Notes: a model not told the origin generated them from the letters alone. A stretch of 64,000 nt of DNA from Bombilactobacillus mellifer (GCF_000970795.1 NZ_KQ034028.1:534127-598126); one strand, 5' to 3'; shown: positions 26,781-35,814, counted from the first letter of the stretch. Program-made: numbers and translations.

Positions 26781-29293
26781 TGCGAATTACAGGAGTAAAG
26801 ATATTGGGCTTTGGCTGTTGGGTTGATCAAACTTTGGAATTTCAACCTGATTATCAGGTGATTTGGGGGAATAATGAATCTGGCAAAACAACGTTGCTCC
26901 ATTTTATTCGCTCCATTTTATTTGGCTTTGCAACCGCTCGCGGCCATAAAAAATACTTACAATATATACCACATAACAGTAGTCAGTACGGAGGAGAAGT
27001 TTATTTAACTGTTGAGCAGACTCCTTGGACTGTCCGGCGGATCAAAAAAGGCAAAAAAAATGAAGAACTCAGTGTTTTTCGAGGAAGCGAACCAGTTGCG
27101 CTGGCGGAGTATCAGGATTTAATAGCACCGATGACTGCTACGTTATTTGGGCAAACTAATTTTATTGATCGCACTACTTTGGATCAAGTTTACCAACTGA
27201 CCGATGACCAACTATTGGAAGCGATTATGACAGTTGGCGCCGTTGGTTCTAAAGATTGGCTCCAATTAGCGCATCAATTTACTAATAACGCGGATCAAAT
27301 GTATCGGCCTAGAGGCAAAAAGTTAGTACTCAATCAATTACTGCAACAATCGGGCGAATTACAAACTCATTTAACTGATTTGGCACATGAAAATCAGGAC
27401 TTTCAAAAGTTAGCGCAGCAAGTTACGCAAATTCAAAGCCAAAAAAAGCAATTACAAAAACAAATTACCCAACAACAGCACCAATTAGACCAACAGCAAC
27501 ACTTACTTCAACTTTGGCCGCAATACCAAAAGTGGCAAGAGTTACAAGCCACAAAATATCAACCTGAAATTGCGAGCGCTGATTGGCAACATTTTGAAAA
27601 ATTACAGCAACAATTACAATCGCAACAACAAGTTCAAACTAACTTGCAAGCACAACAAGCTCAATTACAGCTCAGTCGAGCAGAACAAACACAACTGCAA
27701 TATTATCAAGCACATGCGACTGAACTGCACCAATTACAAGCCACTAAACAACAATTGGATTTCACAGCCTCGCAAATGCAACAGCAGGTTAAACCGCAGC
27801 AACAAGAAGTTGAAGCACAAATTCAAACTTTATTACAGCAAACTGACGGCTTGCAGGCCACAACGCAGCCTTTGAGTTCTACTGAATTATCGACATATCA
27901 ACAATTACAACAAAAAGTACAGGAGGCGAAAACAACTGCTAATGCAATCCCTGGCATTGCGCTACCTGCAACCTTTTCAAAGCCATCGGTGGTAATTGTG
28001 CTGAGTTTACTGGTAGGAGTTTTAACAGGAGGGATCAGTCATAATTGGTTTTTGGCCGGGGTGATATTTTTGCTGGCACTGGGTTTAAGTTGGTGGGGAT
28101 TACATTATGTTCGCCGCCAATCTCAAGTTAGTGAGCAAAAAGTTGCGGCAGCCATAACAGCATTACAGCAATTTCAAACAAAACATCATTTACCACAAAC
28201 CCCGGATTTGGATATTTTGACCTGGCAGACGCAAGCAGCACAAATGTCTCATTATCAAACGCGCTTAGTTCAGTTGCAAGAGCAAGTTCAACAATATCAA
28301 CAGGCTTTAGATCATTGGCGCCAACAAACCCAGAATCAATTACCAGATGCAATTGCTCCAGCCGAGTTGGCGCATTATTGTCAGCGAATGGAAAAGCTGC
28401 AACAGCGCCAAGAACAGTTACAACAGCAGCAATTGACAGATCAAATTGCAGATCTGCAACAGCAACACAAGCAAACTCAAGCTGCATTAATTAAGCTATT
28501 GCAGCAGTACCATGTCACAACGGCCGAAGAATTGGAACAATTACACCGGCAAAACTTGGCAGATGTTCAGCAAAGAGAACAGCAGCGAGTTTTGCAGCAA
28601 ACTTTGAAGACTGCTTTACCACAATTGCAACAAATTGATACAAACACCACTTTGGAGAATCAAATATCCGCATTGCAAACTACTATCCAAACGGATCAAA
28701 AACAATTAGCAGTCTTAAATGAACAGCAAGCACAGTGGCAAGCAGAACAGCAGCACTTAGCTGATGATAATCAATTTGCCCAAGTGCAACAAGAAGTGGA
28801 ATTTAATAAAGCTGCTATTCAAGAAACTTTCACGCAATGGTTAAGTAATCAATTAGCTGCGCTTTGGATCAGTACGACTTTAAATCAAGCCAGTTCTAAT
28901 CGGTATCCCCATATGCTAGCCCGGGCCCAGCAATTTTTTGCCCGTTTAACTAATCAACGATATCGTAAAATTGAGTTTATTAAACAGGAATTAGCAGTGG
29001 TGAATGCCCAAAAAGACCGTTTTACGGTGCGGGAATTATCACGTGGAACAGCCACGCAATTGTTTTTGGCTTTTACTTTAGCGTTTGCGTTAGAAGTCGC
29101 AGATCTGAGTGCAATGCCTTTATTGATTGATGATGCGCTGGTTGATTGTGATCAAGTACGACGTTCGAATATTGTTGGATTAATTCAAGAATTAGCTGCT
29201 ACCACCCAAATTATTTATACTTGCACCGACATTCATACGGCTAATTTATTTGCGGCATCCAATGTGCTGCAACTAGGAAAGGATGATCATTAA
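26780..29293 (+). CDS. yhaN: SMC/Rad50-like ATPase with internal membrane hairpin (YhaN)
   Basis: 837-residue AAA/ABC-type ATPase. Walker A WGNNESGKTTLL near residue 29; the C-terminal half-site includes LSRGTATQLFLAFTLA (ABC signature-like) and MPLLIDDALVDCD (Walker B). Between them are two long Gln-rich coiled coils and, at about residues 397-445, two hydrophobic helices (VVIVLSLLVGVLTGGI and WFLAGVIFLLALGLSWWGL), so the coiled coils appear anchored at the membrane. CAA/CAG codons are very frequent in the coils. Partner of YhaO upstream; overlaps yhaM by one base. Called YhaN by context and layout. Confidence 0.9.
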   Translation: MRITGVKILGFGCWVDQTLEFQPDYQVIWGNNESGKTTLLHFIRSILFGFATARGHKKYLQYIPHNSSQYGGEVYLTVEQTPWTVRRIKKGKKNEELSVFRGSEPVALAEYQDLIAPMTATLFGQTNFIDRTTLDQVYQLTDDQLLEAIMTVGAVGSKDWLQLAHQFTNNADQMYRPRGKKLVLNQLLQQSGELQTHLTDLAHENQDFQKLAQQVTQIQSQKKQLQKQITQQQHQLDQQQHLLQLWPQYQKWQELQATKYQPEIASADWQHFEKLQQQLQSQQQVQTNLQAQQAQLQLSRAEQTQLQYYQAHATELHQLQATKQQLDFTASQMQQQVKPQQQEVEAQIQTLLQQTDGLQATTQPLSSTELSTYQQLQQKVQEAKTTANAIPGIALPATFSKPSVVIVLSLLVGVLTGGISHNWFLAGVIFLLALGLSWWGLHYVRRQSQVSEQKVAAAITALQQFQTKHHLPQTPDLDILTWQTQAAQMSHYQTRLVQLQEQVQQYQQALDHWRQQTQNQLPDAIAPAELAHYCQRMEKLQQRQEQLQQQQLTDQIADLQQQHKQTQAALIKLLQQYHVTTAEELEQLHRQNLADVQQREQQRVLQQTLKTALPQLQQIDTNTTLENQISALQTTIQTDQKQLAVLNEQQAQWQAEQQHLADDNQFAQVQQEVEFNKAAIQETFTQWLSNQLAALWISTTLNQASSNRYPHMLARAQQFFARLTNQRYRKIEFIKQELAVVNAQKDRFTVRELSRGTATQLFLAFTLAFALEVADLSAMPLLIDDALVDCDQVRRSNIVGLIQELAATTQIIYTCTDIHTANLFAASNVLQLGKDDH

Positions 29294-30279
29294 TGGTACA
29301 AAAACTGGCGGATTTGCAAGTCGGGATGGATTTTGAATTACCGGTTTTAATTAATCAGGTGAATGTCCGCACTGCTAAAAATGGCCGTCGTTTTCTCGAT
29401 TTGATTTTTTCCGATGCTTCTCAAGAATTACCAGGTAAATACTGGGATGCTTCCGAAGCTGATGTCCAAACTTTTGTGGTGGGCAAGGTAGTCTTTTTAA
29501 CCGGCAAATGTGAAACTTATCAAGGTAAGCTACAGATAAAAATCACAAAGATGGAGCGGACTGCCGACAGCCAATATGAGCTCAATCAGTTTGTCCCGCA
29601 TGGGCCGTTGACGAAAACACAATTGCAAGAGCAAATTAAAGCGCTTTTGTTGGAAATTACGGTACCTAAGTGGAATCGTATGGTGCGCTACTTATTAAAG
29701 CAACATCAGAGCGCCTTTTATGAATTTCCAGCGGCCAAGTCCAATCACCATGATTATGCCGGAGGATTAGCGTTTCATACCTTAAGTATTGCCCGGTTGG
29801 CAGAGGACGTTTGCCGACATTATCCCCAAGTTAATAAACCTTTGTTGTTAGCGGGGACGTTGTTGCATGATTTAGGAAAAACTAGTGAATTGAGTGGTCC
29901 GGTGGGAACCCAGTACACGGTCAAGGGTAATTTATTAGGACATATTGTCATTATGGACGCGGAGATTGTGAGCGCTTGTGCACCTTTAAAAATAGATCCC
30001 GATGATGAAGATATTTTACTATTACGACATTTGGTTGTAGCGCATCATGGATTAAACGAATATGGTTCGCCCAAGCGTCCTCAGTTATTAGAAGCGGAAA
30101 TTTTACATGACTTAGATGAGTTAGATGCAACAATTAATATGATTGTAAAAGCCGAAAAGAAAGTTCAACCAGGTCAGTTTACCGAACGTATTTTTGGGCT
30201 AGATAACCGTCGCTTTTATGTGCCTAAACGGAATAATTCGCAAACAGCGACCCCTAAGCAGACTAATTTAAATTTATAA
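29293..30279 (+). CDS. yhaM: 3'-5' exoribonuclease YhaM
   Basis: 328-residue nuclease with an N-terminal OB fold (GKYWDASEADVQTF, FLTGKCETYQGKLQIKI) and an HD domain (HDYAGGLAFHTLSIARLA and LLAGTLLHDLGKT near residue 190). In Bacillus YhaM degrades RNA and DNA from the 3' end. Its ATG overlaps the yhaN stop, so yhaO, yhaN and yhaM form one translationally linked set. A terminator follows at once. Confidence 0.94.
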   Translation: MVQKLADLQVGMDFELPVLINQVNVRTAKNGRRFLDLIFSDASQELPGKYWDASEADVQTFVVGKVVFLTGKCETYQGKLQIKITKMERTADSQYELNQFVPHGPLTKTQLQEQIKALLLEITVPKWNRMVRYLLKQHQSAFYEFPAAKSNHHDYAGGLAFHTLSIARLAEDVCRHYPQVNKPLLLAGTLLHDLGKTSELSGPVGTQYTVKGNLLGHIVIMDAEIVSACAPLKIDPDDEDILLLRHLVVAHHGLNEYGSPKRPQLLEAEILHDLDELDATINMIVKAEKKVQPGQFTERIFGLDNRRFYVPKRNNSQTATPKQTNLNL

Positions 30280-30283
30280 TGAA

Positions 30284-30313
30284 AAATCATTGACTAAAGG
30301 TCAATGATTTTTT
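30284..30313 (+). terminator. Terminator of yhaO-yhaN-yhaM
   Basis: AAATCATTGAC (30284-30294) pairs with GTCAATGATTT (30300-30310), then T-run. The convergent gene's stop codon (30301-30303) lies inside the stem. Confidence 0.88.
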
Positions 30314-31479
30314 GAGGGGACAAAATTAATTAAACCAGTTTGAAAACGACTTAAAGCTTGTTTCAGCATGGCCGGAGGACAAGCACTATTTAAGCGTAGA
30401 AAATGTGCTCCATTGCCACGGTAAACATTGCCGGCATTGAGAATTAAACCCGTCTGTTGTTTTATAAAAGTAGCTAGTTCTTGCGCATTTGCGGTCATAG
30501 AGCTTACATCGAACCATAATAAATAGGTGGCATTGGCACTGGCTAATTGTAAATTGACAGGCAGCTGGTTTAACCAAGCAGTTACTTGTTGCCGGTTAGC
30601 AGTTAAGACTTGGAGTAATTCCTGTAACCAAGTTTGGCCTTGTTGATAAGCAGCAATAGTGGCTGGAACGGCTAATAAATTGGGTTCGGCCAATTCATCA
30701 TTATTGAAGCCGCGGCTAATTGTGGCTCGCAAATCAGGATCTGGCACAATCACACATGCAGAATGTAAAGCGGCCAGATTAAAGGTTTTGCTGGGGGAGA
30801 TACAAGCTGCTACATTGGTTAACAAAGCCGGCGGTAAAGCTGCCACCGGAGTATAGGCTGGTTGTCCCAAAACTAAGTCTCCATGAATTTCATCGCTAAT
30901 CAACCACACGTGGTATTGTTGACACAGTTGGATAATATTTTGTAATTCTACCCGCGACCAAACGCGACCAATGGGATTATGCGGATTACATAACAGCATA
31001 ATTTTACTTAACGGCTGAGCAAGCTTAGCTTCTAAATCGGCCCAATCAATACTATAATGGGCTTGATGTGGATCATAGCTTAACGGGCTTTCTAATACGT
31101 GGCGACCATTATTTTCAATAGAATGAAAGAATATATCATAAACCGGCGTTTGCACTACCACTTGATCGCCAGGCTGACTCAAGCGGCGAATCATTGACGA
31201 TAGTGCGGGCACTACACCATTACAAAACAACATCCATGCCGTAGATATTTGGGTTTGATGTTGGGTTTGATACCATTCACTGATGGCTTGAAAAAAAGCT
31301 AAGGGAACATATTCATATCCAAAATAAGGGGTCGTTAATTTGGTATGCATCGCTTTGACAATCTCTGGTGCTACTGCAAATTCCATATCAGCAATGGATA
31401 AGGGTAATTCATTGTCAGTACCTTGCCATTTAACCGAGTTCGTGTGGGAACGGTCGACTACCTTTGTAAAATCATACAT
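30301..31479 (-). CDS. PatB/MalY-type PLP C-S lyase or aminotransferase
   Basis: Fold-type I PLP enzyme of 392 residues resembling MalY/PatB cystathionine beta-lyases. Seen: NGVVPALSSMIRRLSQPGDQVVV, LLCNPHNPIGRVW (Asn/Pro stretch that holds PLP), ISDEIHGDLVLG (Asp-Glu-Ile-His typical of MalY/PatB) and SPSKTFNLAAL with the PLP lysine. It could release sulphur from cystathionine or cysteine conjugates. The start overlaps the DUF3737 gene by eight bases, so both are one operon from a MerR-type promoter. Confidence 0.88.
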   Translation of the reverse strand: MYDFTKVVDRSHTNSVKWQGTDNELPLSIADMEFAVAPEIVKAMHTKLTTPYFGYEYVPLAFFQAISEWYQTQHQTQISTAWMLFCNGVVPALSSMIRRLSQPGDQVVVQTPVYDIFFHSIENNGRHVLESPLSYDPHQAHYSIDWADLEAKLAQPLSKIMLLCNPHNPIGRVWSRVELQNIIQLCQQYHVWLISDEIHGDLVLGQPAYTPVAALPPALLTNVAACISPSKTFNLAALHSACVIVPDPDLRATISRGFNNDELAEPNLLAVPATIAAYQQGQTWLQELLQVLTANRQQVTAWLNQLPVNLQLASANATYLLWFDVSSMTANAQELATFIKQQTGLILNAGNVYRGNGAHFLRLNSACPPAMLKQALSRFQTGLINFVPSKNH

Positions 31480-32338
31480 TGGCTGTACCTCGCGCAGCGG
31501 ATTTAGTGAGAATCACTTGGGTTTTGTGAGGATCGATTTTGGTGGGTTCGAGAATAATTTGGTCAATCGCTGGAGCTTCAATGCGGCCACTCAAAGGATT
31601 TTTAATACTATCAATTTTGGAATCGATTTGCGCATCAATATTTTCACAGTATTCAAATGCTAAGTCGGTGTGTAGTAATCGACAATGCTCTAATTTTAAA
31701 TTTTTGATATAACAAAAGCCCTGATTACTTTCTACAGTACAGTTAATTAAAGTTAAATTTTCCGTATTCCAACCCAAATATTCACCATTGATAAAAGAAT
31801 TTTCAATTGTCACATTTTTACAATTCCAAAAGGCATCTTTGCTTATTAGATGAGAGTTTTTAATCGTAAGGTTGCTGGCACCATCAAATGCATAATTGCC
31901 CACTAAATTGAAGTGATCAATATGTATTTGCTGACTATTCATTCCAAAGTAATCTCCCCGCGCTTGAATATTTTTCAGCTGGATAGCTTGGCAATTCCAT
32001 AAAGTTTCATCAGCATTCGCAAAATAATCTTGCTGCAAGGTAACATCATGACAGCGGCGAAACAGTTTGGGTGCCTGTATCGTACTATCCGTAACTGTAA
32101 TGTGATCAGTGTACCAGATACCCGAACGGGCCATGGTTTCAAACATGGATTGATCGACCTTAATGTTGTGGCTATACCATAGCGGATATTTCCACTGAAA
32201 AATGGTTTTTTGCAGTTTAATATTTTGACTATGCTTGAGTGGGGATTCTCCTTCGCCAAAAGTAGTATCTTCAATAGTAGCATTTTGTAAACCAAATAAA
32301 GAGCGTTCACCAGTAAAAAATTGTTCTTGATAATGCAT
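31472..32338 (-). CDS. DUF3737 family beta-helix protein
   Basis: 288 residues of the DUF3737 family, common in lactic acid bacteria and without known activity. The sequence is built of repeated short units (ITVTDSTIQ, LTIKNSHLI, VTIENSFING, LTLINCTVES, LKLEHCRLL), typical of a right-handed parallel beta helix. The ATG at 32338 has GGAGGGAG before it. First gene of the operon with the PatB-like enzyme; promoter carries a MerR-type operator. Metabolic or redox-stress role is a guess from context. Confidence 0.85.
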   Translation of the reverse strand: MHYQEQFFTGERSLFGLQNATIEDTTFGEGESPLKHSQNIKLQKTIFQWKYPLWYSHNIKVDQSMFETMARSGIWYTDHITVTDSTIQAPKLFRRCHDVTLQQDYFANADETLWNCQAIQLKNIQARGDYFGMNSQQIHIDHFNLVGNYAFDGASNLTIKNSHLISKDAFWNCKNVTIENSFINGEYLGWNTENLTLINCTVESNQGFCYIKNLKLEHCRLLHTDLAFEYCENIDAQIDSKIDSIKNPLSGRIEAPAIDQIILEPTKIDPHKTQVILTKSAARGTANV

Positions 32339-32364
32339 ATTAATACTCCCTCCTTCACCGCTTT

Positions 32365-32397
32365 ATTATAAGTCTTGAAGTCACCTTGAAGTCAAGG
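32365..32397 (-). promoter_or_regulatory. MerR-type promoter/operator of DUF3737-patB
   Basis: Minus strand: -35 TTGACT (32395-32390), -10 TATAAT (32370-32365), and an over-long 19-base spacer, the hallmark of promoters activated by MerR-family proteins. The spacer region carries the palindrome CCTTGACTTCAAGG and a direct repeat GACTTCAAG. Confidence 0.75.
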
Positions 32398-32558
32398 AGG
32401 AGTCATCGAAGCTGCAGGTGAATGACTGGAGTATCAGTCCAAACTGACAAACTATGCACTCACTAATTGATTGGCAAGGGCTGGCAATATTTACAATAGA
32501 TTCTGGACAGTAAGTTTATGATCCAACAATTTAATTTAAATTGTTTAAATGACGCTTA

Positions 32559-32588
32559 TTGACTGAAGTTAACTCCAAGGTTCAAAAT
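32559..32588 (+). promoter_or_regulatory. MerR-type promoter/operator of the alcohol dehydrogenase
   Basis: -35 TTGACT (32559-32564), -10 CAAAAT (32583-32588), spacer 18 bases, with a dyad centred on AGTTAACT (32568-32575; GAAGTTAACTCC, CCAAGG). This layout is that of AdhR-like MerR operators. The -10 is weak, as expected for an activator-dependent promoter. Confidence 0.6.
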
Positions 32589-32619
32589 TTAGTTATTATA
32601 AGGAAAGAGAGGCTTATCT

Positions 32620-33660
32620 ATGAAAGCAGCAGTTTTTGTAGAACCGGGTAAAATTGAAGTTCAAGAGCGGCCACAGCCCACAATTCAACAACCAACGGAT
32701 GCAATCATTCGCGTAATTCGGGCTTGTGTTTGTGGCTCAGATTTATGGTGGTATCGCGGTCTGAAACAGCGCGAAGTTAATAGCACTGTCGGCCATGAAG
32801 CTATTGGTATCGTAGAACAAGTCGGTGCTGCCGTGCAAAATGTACAACCGGGGGATTTCGTAATTGTACCATTTACGCATGGATGTGGGCACTGTGCGGC
32901 TTGTCGCGCGGGTTTTGAAGGCAATTGTGTGAATGAAGAGCCGGGATTAAATCCCGGTTATCAGGCTCAATATTTACGGTTTACTAATGCGCATTGGGCA
33001 CTAGTGAAAATTCCCGGACAACCTGAAGATTATGATGAAGAGCAATTAAATTCCTTATTAACGTTGTCCGATGTCATGGCTACCGGTTATCATGCTGCCA
33101 TGAGTGCGCAAGTGCAGGCAGGTGATACAGTGGCCATAGTGGGTGATGGTGCAGTAGGTTTATGTGCAGTTATTGCAGCTAAGCTGCAAGGCGCTCAAAG
33201 AATCATTACTTTAAGCCATCATACCAAGCGTGCACAATTAGCTCAAAAATTTGGTGCAACCGATATTGTGTCTATGCGTGATGAGGCGGCCATTCAAGCA
33301 GTTTTGAAGTTAACTGATCAAGCTGGAGTGGATGCAGTATTAGAATGCGTGGGCACTGAGCAGGCGGTTAGCATGGCAGTGAAAATTGCCCGTGCGGGAG
33401 CAGTCATTGGTCGCGTGGGCTTGCCCCAAAATAGCCAAATGAACACTAATGATTTATTCTGGGGAAATATTGGTTTACGAGGCGGCATTGCCAGTGTGAC
33501 CAAGTACGATCGGCAACGATTACTAGCAGCGGTTTTAAAACGGGAGATTAATCCGGGTCAAGTTTTTACACACAAATTCACTTTGGATCAAATTCAAGCT
33601 GCTTATGAAGCTATGGATCAGCGACAAGCCATCAAATCTTTAGTAATTGTGAATCAGTAG
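32620..33660 (+). CDS. Zinc-dependent alcohol dehydrogenase
   Basis: Medium-chain dehydrogenase/reductase of 346 residues. Catalytic zinc ligands are in CVCGSDLWWY (Cys near residue 38) and GHEAIGIVE; structural zinc cysteines in HGCGHCAACRAGFEGNC near residue 90-105; NAD(P) fold VAIVGDGAVGLCAVIAAKLQGA near residue 170. ATG at 32620 follows AGGAAAGAGAGG. Monocistronic with a MerR-type promoter. It might detoxify aldehydes, fitting AdhR-like control, but the substrate is unknown. Divergent from the DUF3737 operon. Confidence 0.9.
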   Translation: MKAAVFVEPGKIEVQERPQPTIQQPTDAIIRVIRACVCGSDLWWYRGLKQREVNSTVGHEAIGIVEQVGAAVQNVQPGDFVIVPFTHGCGHCAACRAGFEGNCVNEEPGLNPGYQAQYLRFTNAHWALVKIPGQPEDYDEEQLNSLLTLSDVMATGYHAAMSAQVQAGDTVAIVGDGAVGLCAVIAAKLQGAQRIITLSHHTKRAQLAQKFGATDIVSMRDEAAIQAVLKLTDQAGVDAVLECVGTEQAVSMAVKIARAGAVIGRVGLPQNSQMNTNDLFWGNIGLRGGIASVTKYDRQRLLAAVLKREINPGQVFTHKFTLDQIQAAYEAMDQRQAIKSLVIVNQ

Positions 33661-33823
33661 TGTGGTGACTCTTAAGTGAATTGCCAACTGGAACGAAGAA
33701 TTATCCAAGTATACGGTAATCGTTTTTGTTTGTTCATTGATAACGAATAGCCCGATTGCAATAAGCTTAATTTGAGTGCATCTTTCTTTCAGTAGAAGTC
33801 CATCCTTTTTTAACGCAAATCTT

Positions 33824-33832
33824 TGTTATAAT
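33824..33832 (+). promoter_or_regulatory. Extended -10 promoter of gcvH-like gene
   Basis: TG-T-TATAAT at 33824-33832, about 36 bases before the ATG; -35 is poor, as allowed with an extended -10. Confidence 0.6.
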
Positions 33833-33867
33833 AAAGCTATACTGGATTTTTTAGAGGAGCATGAGTT

Positions 33868-34167
33868 ATGGATAATGAAATGTCATATTTTTGGCAGGAA
33901 AAGCTTGCGAATGGGCATACGCGGATTGGGTTGAATGATACCGGACGTCAAGAAACCGGGGACATAGCCTTTATTGATTTTCCTGACAATCTTAAGCGAT
34001 TACAAATTGGACAAACTTTATTATCGCTGGAGTCGGATAAAACTGTTTTGGAGTTGCCGGCGCCCATTACAGGTGAATTAGTTCAAATCAATCCACGTTT
34101 AAAAACGCACCCAGCAGATTTGAATAGTAGCGATCCTGCCAAAAATTGGATTGCCGAAGTTAAATGA
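33868..34167 (+). CDS. gcvH: GcvH-like lipoyl carrier protein
   Basis: 99 residues, shorter than the usual 125 of glycine-cleavage H protein. The biotinyl/lipoyl hairpin is clear: LKRLQIGQTLLSLESDKTVL then ELPAPITGELVQINPRL, with the modifiable Lys in ESDK. The ESDK form is closer to E2-type lipoyl domains than to the ESVKS of classic GcvH; the C-terminal NPAD-like NSSDPAKNWIAEVK is GcvH-like. No other glycine cleavage gene is near. It may serve as a lipoate relay or a GcvH-L type carrier. Ribosome site GAGGAG. Confidence 0.82.
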   Translation: MDNEMSYFWQEKLANGHTRIGLNDTGRQETGDIAFIDFPDNLKRLQIGQTLLSLESDKTVLELPAPITGELVQINPRLKTHPADLNSSDPAKNWIAEVK

Positions 34168-34173
34168 TTATTG

Positions 34174-34205
34174 AAAAACTGTGATGTTTCAACACCACAG
34201 TTTTT
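34174..34205 (+). terminator. Terminator of gcvH-like gene
   Basis: AAAAACTGTG (34174-34183) pairs with CACAGTTTTT (34196-34205). Confidence 0.85.
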
Positions 34206-34418
34206 ATATGGCAATTTTTTATTTTCAATTAGAAACTTCAAAACTGGGTACATAAAAACATAGCATAGCTTATAAGAAGTTTTTGGAGCAGCAAGCGAGG
34301 TTTCAGCTGATAGATGTACAACTTAAAATTTAATTTGTGTGTTGAAAAAACTGGCCACAGCAGAGTTGGTTATAAAGGTTAGTAATGGCGGCAGGGCATT
34401 TCGAACCTGTTTTTTTAT
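34206..34418. other. Gene-free stretch between two convergent units
   Basis: Lies between the gcvH and prsA terminators. No frame with a ribosome binding site on either strand; no recognised RNA. Confidence 0.4.
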
Positions 34419-34454
34419 AAAAAAAGCTCCAGAATATTAAATATATTCTGGAGC
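34419..34454 (-). terminator. Terminator of prsA
   Basis: Minus strand: GCTCCAGAATAT and its complement form a 12-base stem (34426-34437 with 34443-34454), followed by seven T. Confidence 0.88.
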
Positions 34455-34497
34455 CAAGATATCCATCTCAGTACTTTTACCGCGCTGCTAATGAGAA

Positions 34498-35415
34498 TTA
34501 TTTGCTGTTCTTTGGTGTACTTTTAGCATTTTTATTATTAGATAAGTAGCCTGCTAAAATGTCTTTCATGTCATTGTCTTTAATAGAAATATCCGAACGT
34601 TTTAAGACTTTAGAAATAACTTTTTGTAAGACTACAGAGTCTTGCATCCGCGAATTATAAATTTGATTCTTTAATTCTGTTTCATGCTGTTTCATTGAGC
34701 CTTTAGCAGGACGCTTAACCATTTTGATGACATGATAACCATAAGAAGATTTTACAGGATCTTTAGTGTATTCACCTTGTTTTAATTTTAAGGCTGCCTT
34801 CTTAAAGTTAGCATCTAACGAAGAATCGCTGTTGTTAAATGGAGGTAATTTGCCACCATTATTTTTGGTACCAGAATCATTGGACTCTTTCTTCGCTAAT
34901 TTAGAGAAATTGGCACCATCATCTAATTGCTTGATAATGTCTTTAGCCTTGTCTTCATCTTTAACCAAAATATGTTGTACAGTAACTTTTGGAGTATATT
35001 TCTTCCATTGTTGTTTTAGTTGGGCGTTAGTAACTTTCGTTTCTTTACGCACGGCAACTTTAGTAAGTAAATTGGTCCGGATAGTATCTTTAAAGGATGC
35101 AGCATCCATTCCATTTTGTTGTAATAAAGAGTTGAATTGAGCACCATATTTGTCTTTATATTGATTATATTGTTTATTAACTTCTTTATCACTAACGTCT
35201 TTACCATACTGTGACTTCAAAGCCTGTGCAATCACCATTTGCTGTAAAGCCTGCTGACCAGCTTGGGACTTCTTCATCTTTTGATAAAGTTGTTCCTGCG
35301 TAATTTTTCCGCCCTTCATGGTAACTACCGCTTTGTTACCCGAACAACCTGTTAAGGCAGAAACTGATAGCAATGCAACCACAGTCAAAATAACCTTATT
35401 GAATTTCTTTGACAT
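34498..35415 (-). CDS. prsA: Foldase lipoprotein PrsA (parvulin-type peptidyl-prolyl isomerase)
   Basis: Extracytoplasmic chaperone that helps secreted proteins fold at the membrane. 305 residues from ATG at 35415: short basic start, hydrophobic stretch and lipobox LTGC at residues 21-24 for lipid attachment. The parvulin domain spans roughly 145-245 (VQHILVKDEDKAKDIIKQLD, FSKLAKKESNDSGTKNNGG, GYHVIKM). The open frame runs 27 codons farther upstream, but only the shorter form has a proper signal peptide. No clear Shine-Dalgarno is seen for it, which is odd. Neighbouring HIT and Ecs genes match the usual Firmicutes order. Confidence 0.92.
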   Translation of the reverse strand: MSKKFNKVILTVVALLSVSALTGCSGNKAVVTMKGGKITQEQLYQKMKKSQAGQQALQQMVIAQALKSQYGKDVSDKEVNKQYNQYKDKYGAQFNSLLQQNGMDAASFKDTIRTNLLTKVAVRKETKVTNAQLKQQWKKYTPKVTVQHILVKDEDKAKDIIKQLDDGANFSKLAKKESNDSGTKNNGGKLPPFNNSDSSLDANFKKAALKLKQGEYTKDPVKSSYGYHVIKMVKRPAKGSMKQHETELKNQIYNSRMQDSVVLQKVISKVLKRSDISIKDNDMKDILAGYLSNNKNAKSTPKNSK

Positions 35416-35521
35416 ATTTTTAATACACATCCAATCTACTTTTATCTGAGCTAGATAACACCTACAAACATAACATATTTTGATAATTTTGAACACAAAA
35501 ATATCTAAAATTTGTGCAAAG

Positions 35522-35809
35522 TTACTTAACAGCTATTTTTTGCAATAATGCCTGAGTTTGATTTTGGAGAGTCTGTAGCTCTGCTTGTAATTGCGGTTGT
35601 TGCCGTTGAATTTCACTTATGATTTCTTGTAAAGCTGGTTTAACTTCAGTTTGCAATTGTTTTTTCGCCAGTTTTAATTGGCGGGGGATCGCCCACAGAC
35701 TAGTTTCCGGAGCCGTATGCAATTTAGGTTTCAGTTGTTTTTGATAATACCATTGTCCTAAATTCATCCCCACACTACCTATTAAAAAACCGGCGGCAAA
35801 ACTTTTCAT
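35522..35809 (-). CDS. Small membrane-associated protein, YtxH-like
   Basis: 95 residues: an N-terminal hydrophobic segment (FAAGFLIGSVGMNLGQWYY) and a long helical, Gln/Leu-rich remainder likely to be a coiled coil. This resembles YtxH-type small proteins found beside HIT-family genes in lactobacilli, though the match is by layout only. It starts five bases after the HIT stop, so the two are co-transcribed. Function unknown. Confidence 0.7.
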   Translation of the reverse strand: MKSFAAGFLIGSVGMNLGQWYYQKQLKPKLHTAPETSLWAIPRQLKLAKKQLQTEVKPALQEIISEIQRQQPQLQAELQTLQNQTQALLQKIAVK

Positions 35810-35814
35810 CAGTC

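Noticed and set aside
28128-28487. 119-codon antisense frame inside yhaN
   Set aside because: Caused by the repetitive CAA/CAG codons of the coiled coil; no ribosome site, no independent signal.
34766-35140. 124-codon plus frame in prsA
   Set aside because: Antisense to the PrsA parvulin domain, whose motifs are clear.
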